Below are positions 17,161 through 27,046 of a stretch of 64,000 nucleotides of DNA, in pieces. Below the pieces are notes generated by a model, which worked only from the letters and a program-made list of their open reading frames with translations, had not been told where the DNA came from and did no database searches. The stretch's first letter is position 1, and the number at the start of each line of letters is the position of its first letter. The DNA is from DAIODI01 sp046349255 (lineage in GTDB: Bacteria > Pseudomonadota > Alphaproteobacteria > Rhizobiales > Aestuariivirgaceae): assembly GCA_046349255.1 (NCBI GenBank), contig JAXMCR010000003.1, forward strand, positions 248,001-312,000. The letters are read 5' to 3'. The position numbers and the translations under genes are program-made.

Positions 17161-19257
17161 ATGCCCAAGCTCAAGGTCGACGGTACGGAAGTCGAGGTGG
17201 AGAACGGCACCACGCTGCTGCAGGCGTGCGAGAGCGCCGGCGCGGAGGTGCCGCGCTTCTGCTACCACGAGCGCCTGTCGATCGCCGGCAACTGCCGCAT
17301 GTGCCTTGTCGAGGTGAAGGGCATGCCGAAGCCGCAGGCGTCGTGCGCCCTGTCGGTCAACGACCTGCGACCGGGCCCGAACGGCGAGCCGCCGGAGGTG
17401 TTCACCAACACCAAGACGGTGAAGAAGGCGCGCGAAGGCGTGATGGAGTTCCTGCTGATCAACCATCCGCTCGACTGCCCGATCTGCGACCAGGGCGGCG
17501 AGTGCGACCTGCAGGACCAGGCGATGGCCTACGGCATCGACAAGAACCGCTTCCACGAGAACAAGCGCGCGGTCGAGGACAAGTGGATCGGCCCGCTGGT
17601 CAAGACGTCCATGAACCGGTGCATCCACTGCACCCGCTGCGTGCGCTTCACGACGGAAGTGGGCGGCGTCGAAGATCTCGGCGCCATCGGGCGCGGCGAG
17701 GACATGGAGATCACCACCTACCTCGAGCGCGCCATGTCGTCCGAGCTCCAGGGCAACGTGATCGACCTCTGCCCGGTGGGCGCGCTGACCTCGCGGCCGT
17801 ACGAGTTCCGCGGCCGCCCGTGGGAACTGCGCAAGGTGGAATCGGTCGACGTGATGGACGCGGTCGGCTCGAACATCCGCGTCGACTCGCGCGGGCGGCA
17901 GGTGATGCGCATCCTTCCCCGCGTCAACGACGACGTGAACGAGGAGTGGATCTCCGACAAGAGCCGCTTCATCTGGGACGGGCTGAAGACGCAGCGCCTC
18001 GACCGCCCGTACGTGCGGGAGAACGGCAAGCTGCGCCCGGCCACGTGGGACGAGGCGCTGAACGTCGTCGCCGCGAAGATCAAGGCGGCAGGCCCGCAGA
18101 AGAGCGCCGCACTGATCGGCGACCTCGCCGGGGTCGAGGAGATCTACGCGCTGAAGAGCCTGTTCTCGGCGCTCGGCATCCGCAACGTCGACTGCCGCGA
18201 GCCGCACTCGCCGCTCGGCAGTCTGGGCGGCCGCGCCGGCTACCTGTTCAACGCGACGATCGCCGGCATCGAGCAGGCGGATGCGGTGCTGATCGTCGGC
18301 TCGAACCCGCGCATCGAGGCGCCGGTTCTAAACGCCCGCATCCGCAAGCTCTGGCGCACCGCGAACGTGCCCATCGGGCTGATCGGCGAAAAGGCTGATT
18401 TGACGTACGATTACAAGCACTTGGGCGCAGGACCTGACTCACTCTCTCAACTCGTCGACGGCCGCCTCGACTTCGCCGAGACGCTGAAGAATGCCAAGCG
18501 CCCGCTGATCCTCGTGGGGCAGGGCGCGATCACGCGCCCGGGCGGCGCGGCGGTGTTCAGCCTCGCGGCGAAGGCCGCGCTGGCGTTCGGCGCGGTGACC
18601 GACGGCTGGAACGGGTTCAGCGTGCTGCACACGGCCGCGGCCCGCGTGGGCGCGCTCGAGGTGTGCGCCCTGCCGCACATCGAGGGCGGGCGCGACACCG
18701 CGTCGATCCTCGGCGGGGCGGAGACCGGCGAGATCGAGGTGGTCTACCTCCTCGGCGTCGACGAACTCGACATGGCGCGGCTCGGCAAGGCGTTCGTGAT
18801 CTACCAGGGCACCCACGGCGACGCCGGCGCGCACGCGGCCGACGTGATCCTGCCCGGTGCGGCGTACACGGAGAAGTCGGCGACCTATGTCAACACGGAG
18901 GGCCGCCCGCAGATGACGCAGCGCGCGCTGTTCCCGCCGGGCGATGCGCGCGAGGACTGGGCGATCCTGCGCGCGCTCTCCGACCGCGCCGGCGCCACGC
19001 TGCCGTTCGACACGCTGGAAGACCTGCGCGCGGCGCTCTACGGGGAACTGCCGCACCTCGCGCTCCTCGACGAAATCCTCCCCGCCGACCCGGCGATGCT
19101 CGGCGATCTCGCGAACGCCGGCGGCAGGCTTCCGTCCGAGCCGTTCCAGAGCCCGGTGAAGGATTTCTACATGACCAACCCGATCGCGCGGGCATCCCGC
19201 GTGATGGCGGAGTGCTCGGCCCTGAAGGCCGGCCGCCGCCTCGAGGCCGCGGAGTGA
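17161..19257 (+). CDS. nuoG: NADH-quinone oxidoreductase subunit G
   Basis: 698 aa. Iron-sulfur clusters can be placed: N1b [2Fe-2S] in RFCYHERLSIAGNCRMC, N4/N5 region in CPICDQGGECDLQDQ and SMNRCIHCTRCVRFT, and DLCPVGALTS. The C-terminal two thirds is a molybdopterin oxidoreductase-like fold without a cofactor role. The length is typical of the mitochondrial/alphaproteobacterial form, shorter than the E. coli protein. Confidence 0.97.
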   Translation: MPKLKVDGTEVEVENGTTLLQACESAGAEVPRFCYHERLSIAGNCRMCLVEVKGMPKPQASCALSVNDLRPGPNGEPPEVFTNTKTVKKAREGVMEFLLINHPLDCPICDQGGECDLQDQAMAYGIDKNRFHENKRAVEDKWIGPLVKTSMNRCIHCTRCVRFTTEVGGVEDLGAIGRGEDMEITTYLERAMSSELQGNVIDLCPVGALTSRPYEFRGRPWELRKVESVDVMDAVGSNIRVDSRGRQVMRILPRVNDDVNEEWISDKSRFIWDGLKTQRLDRPYVRENGKLRPATWDEALNVVAAKIKAAGPQKSAALIGDLAGVEEIYALKSLFSALGIRNVDCREPHSPLGSLGGRAGYLFNATIAGIEQADAVLIVGSNPRIEAPVLNARIRKLWRTANVPIGLIGEKADLTYDYKHLGAGPDSLSQLVDGRLDFAETLKNAKRPLILVGQGAITRPGGAAVFSLAAKAALAFGAVTDGWNGFSVLHTAAARVGALEVCALPHIEGGRDTASILGGAETGEIEVVYLLGVDELDMARLGKAFVIYQGTHGDAGAHAADVILPGAAYTEKSATYVNTEGRPQMTQRALFPPGDAREDWAILRALSDRAGATLPFDTLEDLRAALYGELPHLALLDEILPADPAMLGDLANAGGRLPSEPFQSPVKDFYMTNPIARASRVMAECSALKAGRRLEAAE

Positions 19258-19264
19258 CCCGATC

Positions 19265-20305
19265 ATGAACTCTGCGCTCTTCGCCCTCGGGTTCATCGTG
19301 CTGCAGTCGGTGGCGCTGCTGATCGCCGTGCTGCTGATCGTCGCCTACCTCATTTACGCCGACCGCAAGATCTGGGCTGCGGTGCAGCTGCGGCGCGGAC
19401 CGAACGTGGTGGGTCCCTGGGGGCTCTTCCAGTCGTTCGCCGACATGCTGAAGTTCGTGTTCAAGGAAGTCGTAATCCCGGATCCCGCCAACAAGGGCGT
19501 GTTCCTGATCGCGCCGCTCGTCACGGCGATCCTCGCGATGTCGGCGTGGGCGGTGATCCCGGTCGACAACGGCTGGGCCATCGCCGACATCAACGTCGGC
19601 ATCCTGTTCCTGTTCGCGATCTCCTCGCTTGGCGTCTACGGCGTCATCATGGGCGGCTGGGCGTCGAACTCGAAGTACCCGTTCCTCTCGGCGCTGCGCT
19701 CGGCCGCGCAGATGGTGTCCTACGAGGTGTCGATCGGCTTCGTGATCGTCACCGTGCTTCTGTGCGCGGGCTCCCTGAACCTGAACCAGATCGTGCTCGC
19801 CCAGTCGCACGGGCTCGGCTCCTCGATCGGCCTGCCGAACACGTTCCTCGACTGGTACTGGCTGCCGCTGTTTCCGATGTTCATCATCTTCTTCGTCTCG
19901 GCGCTCGCCGAAACGAACCGGCCGCCGTTCGACCTCGTCGAGGCGGAGAGCGAGCTCGTCGCGGGCTTCATGGTCGAATACTCCTCGACGCCCTACATGC
20001 TGTTCATGCTGGGCGAGTATGTCGCCATCACCACGATGTGCGCGATGACGACGATCCTGTTCCTCGGCGGCTGGCTACCGCCGTTCAACTTCGCCCCGTT
20101 CACCTGGATCCCGGGCTTCGTCTGGTTCCTCGCCAAGGTCTGCCTCGTGTTCTTCATGTTCGCGATGGTGAAGGCGTTCGTGCCGCGCTACCGCTACGAC
20201 CAGCTCATGCGGCTCGGCTGGAAGGTGTTCCTGCCGATCTCGCTGTTCTGGGTGGTCCTGACCGCCGGCGTGCTCGTCACGTTCGGCTGGGTGCCGAAGG
20301 GATGA
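19265..20305 (+). CDS. nuoH: NADH-quinone oxidoreductase subunit H
   Basis: 346 aa, about eight membrane helices. Conserved quinone-channel segments are visible: KIWAAVQLRRGPNVVGPWG and ETNRPPFDLVEAESELVAGF. It links the peripheral and membrane arms of complex I. ATG 19265 is 7 bp after nuoG. Confidence 0.97.
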   Translation: MNSALFALGFIVLQSVALLIAVLLIVAYLIYADRKIWAAVQLRRGPNVVGPWGLFQSFADMLKFVFKEVVIPDPANKGVFLIAPLVTAILAMSAWAVIPVDNGWAIADINVGILFLFAISSLGVYGVIMGGWASNSKYPFLSALRSAAQMVSYEVSIGFVIVTVLLCAGSLNLNQIVLAQSHGLGSSIGLPNTFLDWYWLPLFPMFIIFFVSALAETNRPPFDLVEAESELVAGFMVEYSSTPYMLFMLGEYVAITTMCAMTTILFLGGWLPPFNFAPFTWIPGFVWFLAKVCLVFFMFAMVKAFVPRYRYDQLMRLGWKVFLPISLFWVVLTAGVLVTFGWVPKG

Positions 20306-20308
20306 CCA

Positions 20309-20557
20309 ATGCCCGACCTGGCGCTCCGGCTCGTCGACGCGTTCCTCTTCCTCCTCGTGGGGATGGCGGCGTGGCTTCTCGTCCTGCGCACGGTCTATCC
20401 GCGGCTCAAGTGGGCCTTCGAGCGCGCCAAGATGACCGGCTCGCAGGGCATCGATCCGGGCTACTACGTGGACGCGTTGCGGCCGCTGCTCCTCGTGGGG
20501 CTGCCGCTGATCGGTTTCGTGGCCGGGCCGCACTGGCTCGGTTCGTGGGTACACTGA
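20309..20557 (+). CDS. Two-helix small membrane protein between nuoH and nuoI
   Basis: 82 aa. Two hydrophobic segments, VDAFLFLLVGMAAWLLVL and LRPLLLVGLPLIGFVAG, flank a charged loop (YPRLKWAFERAKMTGSQGID). It starts 3 bp after nuoH and ends 16 bp before nuoI, so it is made with the membrane arm. I do not recognise a family; nuoH and nuoI are normally adjacent. It may be an accessory or assembly factor for complex I (inference from position only). Confidence 0.7.
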   Translation: MPDLALRLVDAFLFLLVGMAAWLLVLRTVYPRLKWAFERAKMTGSQGIDPGYYVDALRPLLLVGLPLIGFVAGPHWLGSWVH

Positions 20558-20573
20558 CGGTAAGGATGACGCG

Positions 20574-21062
20574 ATGAGACTGGCTCAGGCCGCGCGCCAG
20601 CTGTTCCTGAAGGAGTTCGTGGGCGCCTTCGCGCTCTCGATGCGCTATTTCTTCAAGCCCAAGGCGACGATCAACTACCCCTTCGAGAAGGGGCCGCTGT
20701 CGCCGCGCTTCCGCGGCGAGCACGCGCTCCGCCGCTATCCGAATGGCGAGGAGCGCTGCATCGCCTGCAAGTTGTGCGAGGCGATCTGCCCGGCGCAGGC
20801 GATCACCATCGAGGCTGGTCCGCGTCGCAACGATGGCACGCGGCGCACGACGCGCTACGACATCGACATGGTGAAGTGCATCTACTGCGGCTTTTGCCAG
20901 GAGGCGTGCCCGGTCGACGCCATCGTCGAGGGACCCAACTTCGAATTCGCGACGGAAACGCGCGAGGAACTGCTCTACGACAAGCAGAAGCTTCTGGACA
21001 ACGGCGACCGTTGGGAGCGCGAGATCGCAAGGAACATTGCGCTCGATGCGCCCTACCGCTAG
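20574..21062 (+). CDS. nuoI: NADH-quinone oxidoreductase subunit I
   Basis: 162 aa. Two [4Fe-4S] ferredoxin motifs, CIACKLCEAICPAQA and CIYCGFCQEACPVDA, bind clusters N6a and N6b. N-terminal amphipathic region (FLKEFVGAFALSMRYFFKPK) contacts the membrane arm. Length is as in mitochondrial TYKY homologues. Confidence 0.97.
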   Translation: MRLAQAARQLFLKEFVGAFALSMRYFFKPKATINYPFEKGPLSPRFRGEHALRRYPNGEERCIACKLCEAICPAQAITIEAGPRRNDGTRRTTRYDIDMVKCIYCGFCQEACPVDAIVEGPNFEFATETREELLYDKQKLLDNGDRWEREIARNIALDAPYR

Positions 21063-21097
21063 AGGGACGATCAGGGGACGGAAGGACTGACCAATCG

Positions 21098-21703
21098 ATG
21101 GTACCGGCGTTCTTTTTCTACCTGTTCTCGGCGGTCGCGGTGGCGTCCGCGGTGATGGTCATCGCCGCGCGCAATCCCGTGCATTCCGTGCTGTTCCTGA
21201 TCCTGACGTTCGTCAACGCGGCGGGGCTCTTCCTGCTGCTCGGCGCCGAGTTCCTGGCGATGATCCTCGTCGTCGTCTACGTCGGCGCGGTGGCGGTGCT
21301 GTTCCTGTTCGTCGTGATGATGCTCGACGTCGACTTCGTCGAACTGCGCCAGGGGATGCTGAACTACCTCCCCGTGGGCGCGACCATCGGGCTCATCCTG
21401 CTGGTCGAGCTCGTGCTCGTCGTCGGCACCTGGAGCTTCGCGCCGGAACTCGTGAAGAACGCCGCCGCCCCGACGCCCGGGGCGATCGAGAACACGCGGG
21501 CGCTGGGCCGAATTCTGTATACGGACTACGTATTCTACTTCCAGCTCGCGGGACTCGTGCTCCTCGTCGCGATGATCGGCGCGATCGTGCTGACGCTCCG
21601 CCACAAGGTGGGCGTGAAACGGCAGGACATCGCGGCGCAGGTCGCGCGCACCAAGGCGACCGGCCTCGCCATCCATCACGTCAAGCCGGGGCAGGGGATC
21701 TGA
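21098..21703 (+). CDS. nuoJ: NADH-quinone oxidoreductase subunit J
   Basis: 201 aa from ATG 21098. About five membrane helices with the characteristic GAEFLAMILVVVYVGAVAVL segment, which contains the pi-bulge helix and the Glu and Tyr of the central proton axis. It follows nuoI after 35 bp. Confidence 0.96.
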   Translation: MVPAFFFYLFSAVAVASAVMVIAARNPVHSVLFLILTFVNAAGLFLLLGAEFLAMILVVVYVGAVAVLFLFVVMMLDVDFVELRQGMLNYLPVGATIGLILLVELVLVVGTWSFAPELVKNAAAPTPGAIENTRALGRILYTDYVFYFQLAGLVLLVAMIGAIVLTLRHKVGVKRQDIAAQVARTKATGLAIHHVKPGQGI

Positions 21704-21705
21704 CC

Positions 21706-22014
21706 ATGGTCATCGGGCTCGGCCACTACCTCACGCTCGCCGCGATCCTGTTCACGATCGGCATCTTCGGCATCTTCCTCAACCGGAAGAACGTGATCGT
21801 CATCCTGATGTCGATCGAGCTCATGCTGCTCGCCGTCAACATCAACCTCGTTGCGTTCTCGAGCTTCATGGGCGATCTCGTTGGCCAGGTGTTCGGCCTG
21901 CTCGTGCTCACCGTCGCGGCCGGCGAGGCGGCGATCGGTCTCGCCATCCTCGTCACGTACTTCCGCAACCGCGGTTCGATCGCGGTCGAAGACATCAATC
22001 TGATGAAGGGTTGA
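21706..22014 (+). CDS. nuoK: NADH-quinone oxidoreductase subunit K
   Basis: 102 aa, three membrane helices; the two buried glutamates are in LMSIELMLLAVNINL and VAAGEAAIGLAILV. Two bases after nuoJ and 10 bp before nuoL. Confidence 0.97.
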   Translation: MVIGLGHYLTLAAILFTIGIFGIFLNRKNVIVILMSIELMLLAVNINLVAFSSFMGDLVGQVFGLLVLTVAAGEAAIGLAILVTYFRNRGSIAVEDINLMKG

Positions 22015-22024
22015 GCGGACAGTC

Positions 22025-24079
22025 ATGGAAACCATCGTCTCGCTCATCGTCTTCCTGCCGCTGATCGGCTCGCTGATCGCCGGCCTGTTCGGCACGGAGC
22101 TGTTCCGCCACATCAGCGTCAACGCGCTCGCGCACGGCGACGCCCATGGCCACGGCGGCGCGGCGCACGACGATCATGCGCACGATCACGGGCATGACGA
22201 TCACGGCCACGGGGAGCACGGTCACGGGGCCGGCTGGCCGCTTTACCTGACGACGGGACTGCTCCTCCTGTGCGCGGCGCTCTCGTGGGTAGTGTTCTGG
22301 CAGGTCGGCTTCCACGACGTGGGCACCTTCAAGGCGAACGTGCTGCCGTGGGTGCATTCGGGAACGTTCGCCGCCGACTGGACGCTCCGGGTCGATACGC
22401 TGACTGCGGTGATGCTCGTCGTCGTAACGACCGTCTCGGCGCTCGTGCACGTCTACTCGATCGGGTACATGAGCCACGACCCGCACCCCGCGCGGTTCTT
22501 CAGTTACCTGTCGCTCTTCACCTTCGCGATGCTGATGCTGGTGACGGCCGACAATCTGCTGCAACTCTTCTTCGGCTGGGAGGGCGTGGGTCTCGCCTCC
22601 TACCTGCTGATCGGTTTCTGGTACCAGCGCCCGTCGGCGAACGCCGCGGCGATCAAGGCGTTCGTCGTCAACCGCGTCGGTGACTTCGGCTTCGCGCTCG
22701 GCATCTTCGCCGTGTTCGTGAAGTTCGGCTCGATCGAATTCGACACGATCTTCGCGGCGGCGCCCGGCATGGTCGGCAAGGACATCCTGTTCCTCGGCCA
22801 TTCGTGGGACGCGCTCACCGTGATGTGCCTCCTCCTGTTCATGGGGGCCATGGGCAAGTCGGCGCAATTCCTGCTCCACACCTGGCTTCCGGACGCGATG
22901 GAGGGGCCGACGCCGGTCTCGGCGCTGATCCACGCCGCGACGATGGTGACAGCCGGCGTGTTCCTCGTCGCCCGCATGTCGCCGCTGTTCGACCTCGCGC
23001 CGGACGCGCGCGTGTTCGTCACGCTGATTGGCGCCTTCACCGCGTTCTTCGCGGCGACGATCGGCCTCGTTCAGAACGACATCAAGCGGGTGATCGCCTA
23101 TTCGACCTGCTCGCAGCTCGGCTACATGTTCGCAGCGCTCGGCGTCGGCGCGTACGGGGCGGGCATCTTCCACCTCTTCACGCACGCCTTCTTCAAGGCG
23201 CTGCTGTTCCTCGGAAGCGGCTCCGTCATCCACGCCATGTCGGGCGAGCAGGACATGCGCAAGATGGGCGGGCTCTTCCCGCACCTGAAGGTGACCTGGG
23301 CGATGATGCTTATCGGCACCCTGGCGCTCACCGGCTTCCCGTTCACCGCGGGCTACTTCTCGAAGGACGCGATCATCGAGGCGACCTACGCCGGATGGCC
23401 GCTCGCATCCATTTTGCTCGTCATCGCGGCCTGCCTGACCTCGTTCTACTCGTGGCGCCTCGTGTTCATGACATTCCATGGCAAGCCGCGCGCCTCGGCG
23501 GAGGTGATGTCGCACGTGCACGAAAGCCCGCAGGTGATGCTGGTGCCGCTCTACGTGCTCGCTGTCGGCGCGCTGTTCGCCGGAGCGATCTTCGCGCCGT
23601 ACTTCATCGGCCACGACTTCACCGAGTTCTGGCGCTCCTCGCTCTACTTCGGGCCGGACAACCACATCATGCACGAGATGCACGAGATCCCGGCGCTCGT
23701 GCCGTGGCTGCCGACGATCGCGATGGTGCTGGGCCTTGCGGTCGCCTACTGGTTCTACATCCGCGATCCCGCCGTCCCGGCGCGGCTCGCCGAACTCAAC
23801 CGCCCGCTCTACGAGTTCCTGCTCAACAAGTGGTACATCGACGAACTGTACGATTTCCTGTTCGTGCGGCCGGCGAAGCGCCTCGGCCTCCTGTTCTGGA
23901 AGGTCGGTGACGGCCAGATCATCGACGGCCTCGGTCCCGACGGCGTGTCGGCCTGGGTGATCGACGTCACCAATCGCGTGGTAAAGCTCCAGACCGGCTA
24001 CCTCTACCATTATGCCTTCGCGATGCTGATCGGCGTCGCGGCCCTCGTCAGCTACTACTCGTTCGTCGGGGGCCACTGA
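22025..24079 (+). CDS. nuoL: NADH-quinone oxidoreductase subunit L with His-rich N-terminal loop
   Basis: 684 aa, distal antiporter-like proton-pumping subunit with the long lateral helix at its C-terminus. Core motifs: LLQLFFGWEGVGLASYLLIG, HTWLPDAMEGPTPVSALIHA (proton channel) and FKALLFLGSGSVIHAMSGEQD. Between the first helix and the next, residues 37-67 contain 12 histidines among Gly, Asp and Ala, a hydrophilic loop likely facing the periplasm and able to bind metal ions (inference). The stop codon overlaps the nuoM ATG by one base. Confidence 0.96.
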   Translation: METIVSLIVFLPLIGSLIAGLFGTELFRHISVNALAHGDAHGHGGAAHDDHAHDHGHDDHGHGEHGHGAGWPLYLTTGLLLLCAALSWVVFWQVGFHDVGTFKANVLPWVHSGTFAADWTLRVDTLTAVMLVVVTTVSALVHVYSIGYMSHDPHPARFFSYLSLFTFAMLMLVTADNLLQLFFGWEGVGLASYLLIGFWYQRPSANAAAIKAFVVNRVGDFGFALGIFAVFVKFGSIEFDTIFAAAPGMVGKDILFLGHSWDALTVMCLLLFMGAMGKSAQFLLHTWLPDAMEGPTPVSALIHAATMVTAGVFLVARMSPLFDLAPDARVFVTLIGAFTAFFAATIGLVQNDIKRVIAYSTCSQLGYMFAALGVGAYGAGIFHLFTHAFFKALLFLGSGSVIHAMSGEQDMRKMGGLFPHLKVTWAMMLIGTLALTGFPFTAGYFSKDAIIEATYAGWPLASILLVIAACLTSFYSWRLVFMTFHGKPRASAEVMSHVHESPQVMLVPLYVLAVGALFAGAIFAPYFIGHDFTEFWRSSLYFGPDNHIMHEMHEIPALVPWLPTIAMVLGLAVAYWFYIRDPAVPARLAELNRPLYEFLLNKWYIDELYDFLFVRPAKRLGLLFWKVGDGQIIDGLGPDGVSAWVIDVTNRVVKLQTGYLYHYAFAMLIGVAALVSYYSFVGGH

Positions 24080-25584
24080 TGCTTCTGTCCGCGACCATCT
24101 TCCTGCCGCTGATCGGCGCGCTGTTCATCCTCGTGATCCGGGGAACGGACGCGGTCGCGATCCGCAACATCCGCTGGACGGCGCTGTCGACCACGGTCAT
24201 CACCTTCGTACTGTCGCTGCTCGTGTGGGCCGACTTCGACCCCTCGAACAAGGGCTTTCAGCTCGTCGAGCAGTACCAGTGGCTGGGTGACATCACCTAC
24301 CACGTGGGCATCGACGGTATCTCGCTGCCGCTGGTTCTCCTCACCACGTTCTTCATGCCCATCTGCATCATCGCGAGCTGGGGCGTCGACAAGCGCGTGA
24401 AGGAGTACATGGTCGCCTTCCTAGTGCTCGAGACGCTGATGATCGGCGTGTTCTGCGCACTGGACCTCGTGCTGTTCTATGTATTCTTCGAGGGCGGCCT
24501 CATTCCGATGTTCCTGATCATCGGCATCTGGGGCGGGCCGCGACGCGTCTACGCCGCGTTCAAGTTCTTCCTCTATACGCTCGTCGGCTCGCTCCTCATG
24601 CTGATCGCAATCATCGCGATGTACTGGCACGCGGGCACGACCGACATCGTGAAACTGCTCGCCATGCCGGATGCCTTCCCGGCCGGGATGCAGACGTGGC
24701 TGTGGCTCGCCTTCTTCGCGTCGTTCGCCGTGAAGATGCCGATGTGGCCCGTGCACACCTGGCTTCCGGACGCGCACGTGGAGGCGCCGACCGCCGGCTC
24801 CGTCGTCCTGGCGGCGATCCTCCTGAAGATGGGCGGCTACGGCTTCATGCGCTTCTCGTTGCCGATGTTCCCGGTCGCGTCCGAGGCTTTCGCGCCGATG
24901 GTGTTCACGCTCTCGGTGGTGGCGATCGTCTACACGTCGCTCGTGGCCCTCATGCAGGAGGACATGAAGAAGCTGATCGCCTATTCGTCGGTCGCCCACA
25001 TGGGCTTCGTGACGATGGGCATCTTCACCTTCACCAAGCAGGGGCTCGACGGCGCGCTGTTCCTGATGATTTCGCACGGCCTCGTCTCCGGTGCGCTGTT
25101 CCTGTGCGTCGGCGTCGTCTACGACCGCATGCACACGCGTCTCATCGCCGACTACGGCGGGCTCGTGAACCGGATGCCGGCCTACGCCGCCGTGTTCATG
25201 CTGTTCACCATGGCGAACGTCGGGCTGCCGGGCACGTCCGGGTTCGTCGGTGAATTCCTGACGATGCTGGGCGCCTTCGAGCGCAACACCTGGGTTGCCT
25301 TCTTCGCGGCGTTCGGTGTGATCCTGTCGGCCGGCTACGCGCTCTGGCTCTACCGGCGTGTCGTGTTCGGGGAGCTCACGAAGCCGTCGCTCAAGGGCAT
25401 TCTCGACCTCGACCGCCGGGAGCTCGTGACGCTCGTTCCGCTGGTGCTGCTCACGCTCCTGTTCGGCGTCTACCCGTCGCCGCTCCTGCACATGGCCTCG
25501 GCCGCGATCGACGGTCTCCAGGGGCAGGTCAACACGGCGATTGCCGCCGCCCACGCGGTTGCAACCGCCGCCGCTACTCCGTAA
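24079..25584 (+). CDS. nuoM: NADH-quinone oxidoreductase subunit M
   Basis: 501 aa antiporter-like subunit with about fourteen helices. Conserved KMPMWPVHTWLPDAHVEAPT, EDMKKLIAYSSVAHMGF and ISHGLVSGALFLCVG mark the proton channel with its lysine and glutamate residues. Overlaps nuoL by 1 bp. Confidence 0.97.
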   Translation: MLLSATIFLPLIGALFILVIRGTDAVAIRNIRWTALSTTVITFVLSLLVWADFDPSNKGFQLVEQYQWLGDITYHVGIDGISLPLVLLTTFFMPICIIASWGVDKRVKEYMVAFLVLETLMIGVFCALDLVLFYVFFEGGLIPMFLIIGIWGGPRRVYAAFKFFLYTLVGSLLMLIAIIAMYWHAGTTDIVKLLAMPDAFPAGMQTWLWLAFFASFAVKMPMWPVHTWLPDAHVEAPTAGSVVLAAILLKMGGYGFMRFSLPMFPVASEAFAPMVFTLSVVAIVYTSLVALMQEDMKKLIAYSSVAHMGFVTMGIFTFTKQGLDGALFLMISHGLVSGALFLCVGVVYDRMHTRLIADYGGLVNRMPAYAAVFMLFTMANVGLPGTSGFVGEFLTMLGAFERNTWVAFFAAFGVILSAGYALWLYRRVVFGELTKPSLKGILDLDRRELVTLVPLVLLTLLFGVYPSPLLHMASAAIDGLQGQVNTAIAAAHAVATAAATP

Positions 25585-25600
25585 GGGACCCCAAGCGCTC

Positions 25601-27046
25601 ATGACCGACGTCCTCAAGCATACGAGCGCCGCGGTGCCGGAGATGTTCCTCGCGGCCGCCGCGATGGCGATCCTTCTCTTCGGCGTGTTCCGCAATCCGC
25701 GGGAGAACAACGGCACGGACCCCTCGGGACTGTTGGCGCTTGCCGCGCTCGGCATCGCCGCCATCATGGTGCTCGCCGCGCCGCACAAGACCATTCTCGC
25801 CTTCAACGGCTCCTTCGTCGTCGACATGTTCGCCAAGGTGATGAAGGTGCTGACGCTCTTCGGCTCGGCCGTCGCCATCATCCTCGCCTCGAGCTACATG
25901 CGCACCGAGAAGCTGGAGCGGTTCGAGTTTCCGGTTCTCGTGCTGCTCTCTTCCGTCGGCATGATGGTGATGATCTCGGCGAACAGCCTGATCAGCCTGT
26001 ACCTCGGCCTCGAACTGTCGTCGCTGTCGCTCTATGTGGTGGCCGCCATCAACCGCGATGACGCGCGGTCGTCCGAAGCAGGCCTGAAGTACTTCGTGCT
26101 CGGCGCGCTGTCGTCGGGAATGCTGCTCTATGGCGCCTCGCTCATCTACGGCTTCACCGGATCGGTGAACTTCGCCGACATCGCCGCCGCCGTGAAGCAG
26201 AACGGGGTGGGCCTCGGGCTGGTCATCGGGATCGTGTTCCTGATCGCGGGACTCGCGTTCAAGGTGTCCGCCGTGCCGTTCCACATGTGGACGCCCGACG
26301 TCTACGAGGGATCGCCGACGCCGGTGACCGCCTTCTTCGCGGCTGCGCCGAAAATGGCGGCGATTGCGCTCTTGGTACGCGCCATGGTCGAGCCGTTTCC
26401 CTCCGGCACCTGGCAGCAGGTGATCGTGTTCATCTCGATCGCCTCGATGGGTCTCGGCGCGTTCGCCGCAATCGGGCAGGACAACATCAAGCGGCTGCTC
26501 GCCTATTCCTCGATCGGCAACGTCGGCTATGCGCTGGTGGGCCTCGCCGCCGCCAACACCGAGGGCGTGCGGGCCGTCGTGATCTACATGCTGATCTACC
26601 TTATCACCACGCTCGGCGCGTTCGCCTGCGTGATCGCCATGCGCCGGCGCGGCCTCGCGGTCGAGCGCGTGAGCGACCTTTCGGGCCTCGCCCGCAACGA
26701 TGCGCCGCTCGCCTTCGTGTTCGCAATGCTGATGTTCTCGCTCGCAGGCATACCGCCGCTCGCCGGCTTCTTCTCCAAGCTGTACGTGTTCATGGCCGCG
26801 GTGAAGGCCGACCTCATGGCGCTCGCGATCATCGGTGTGCTGACAAGCGTGGTCGGCGCGTTCTACTACCTGCGCATCGTCAAGGTGATGTACTTCGACG
26901 AGCCTGCTGAAGCGTTCGATCCGGTCCCCGCGGAAGTACGCCTCGTGGCGCTCGCATCCGGCGCGTTTGTCATTGCCTTTCTCGTGTTCGGCCGCCCGAT
27001 TCTCGCGATGGCGCAGGCTGCCGCCGTGTCGTTGTTCGGAGTGTGA
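25601..27046 (+). CDS. nuoN: NADH-quinone oxidoreductase subunit N
   Basis: 481 aa from ATG 25601; upstream codons of the open frame are not NuoN-like. Third antiporter-like subunit: KVSAVPFHMWTPDVYEGSPT and IKRLLAYSSIGNVGYALVG are diagnostic. It completes the 14-subunit set. The TGA shares one base with the birA ATG. Confidence 0.97.
   Translation: MTDVLKHTSAAVPEMFLAAAAMAILLFGVFRNPRENNGTDPSGLLALAALGIAAIMVLAAPHKTILAFNGSFVVDMFAKVMKVLTLFGSAVAIILASSYMRTEKLERFEFPVLVLLSSVGMMVMISANSLISLYLGLELSSLSLYVVAAINRDDARSSEAGLKYFVLGALSSGMLLYGASLIYGFTGSVNFADIAAAVKQNGVGLGLVIGIVFLIAGLAFKVSAVPFHMWTPDVYEGSPTPVTAFFAAAPKMAAIALLVRAMVEPFPSGTWQQVIVFISIASMGLGAFAAIGQDNIKRLLAYSSIGNVGYALVGLAAANTEGVRAVVIYMLIYLITTLGAFACVIAMRRRGLAVERVSDLSGLARNDAPLAFVFAMLMFSLAGIPPLAGFFSKLYVFMAAVKADLMALAIIGVLTSVVGAFYYLRIVKVMYFDEPAEAFDPVPAEVRLVALASGAFVIAFLVFGRPILAMAQAAAVSLFGV

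Noticed and set aside
21995..24076. Long minus-strand frame opposite nuoL
   Set aside because: Shadow of nuoL caused by high third-position GC; no start context and no recognisable domain.
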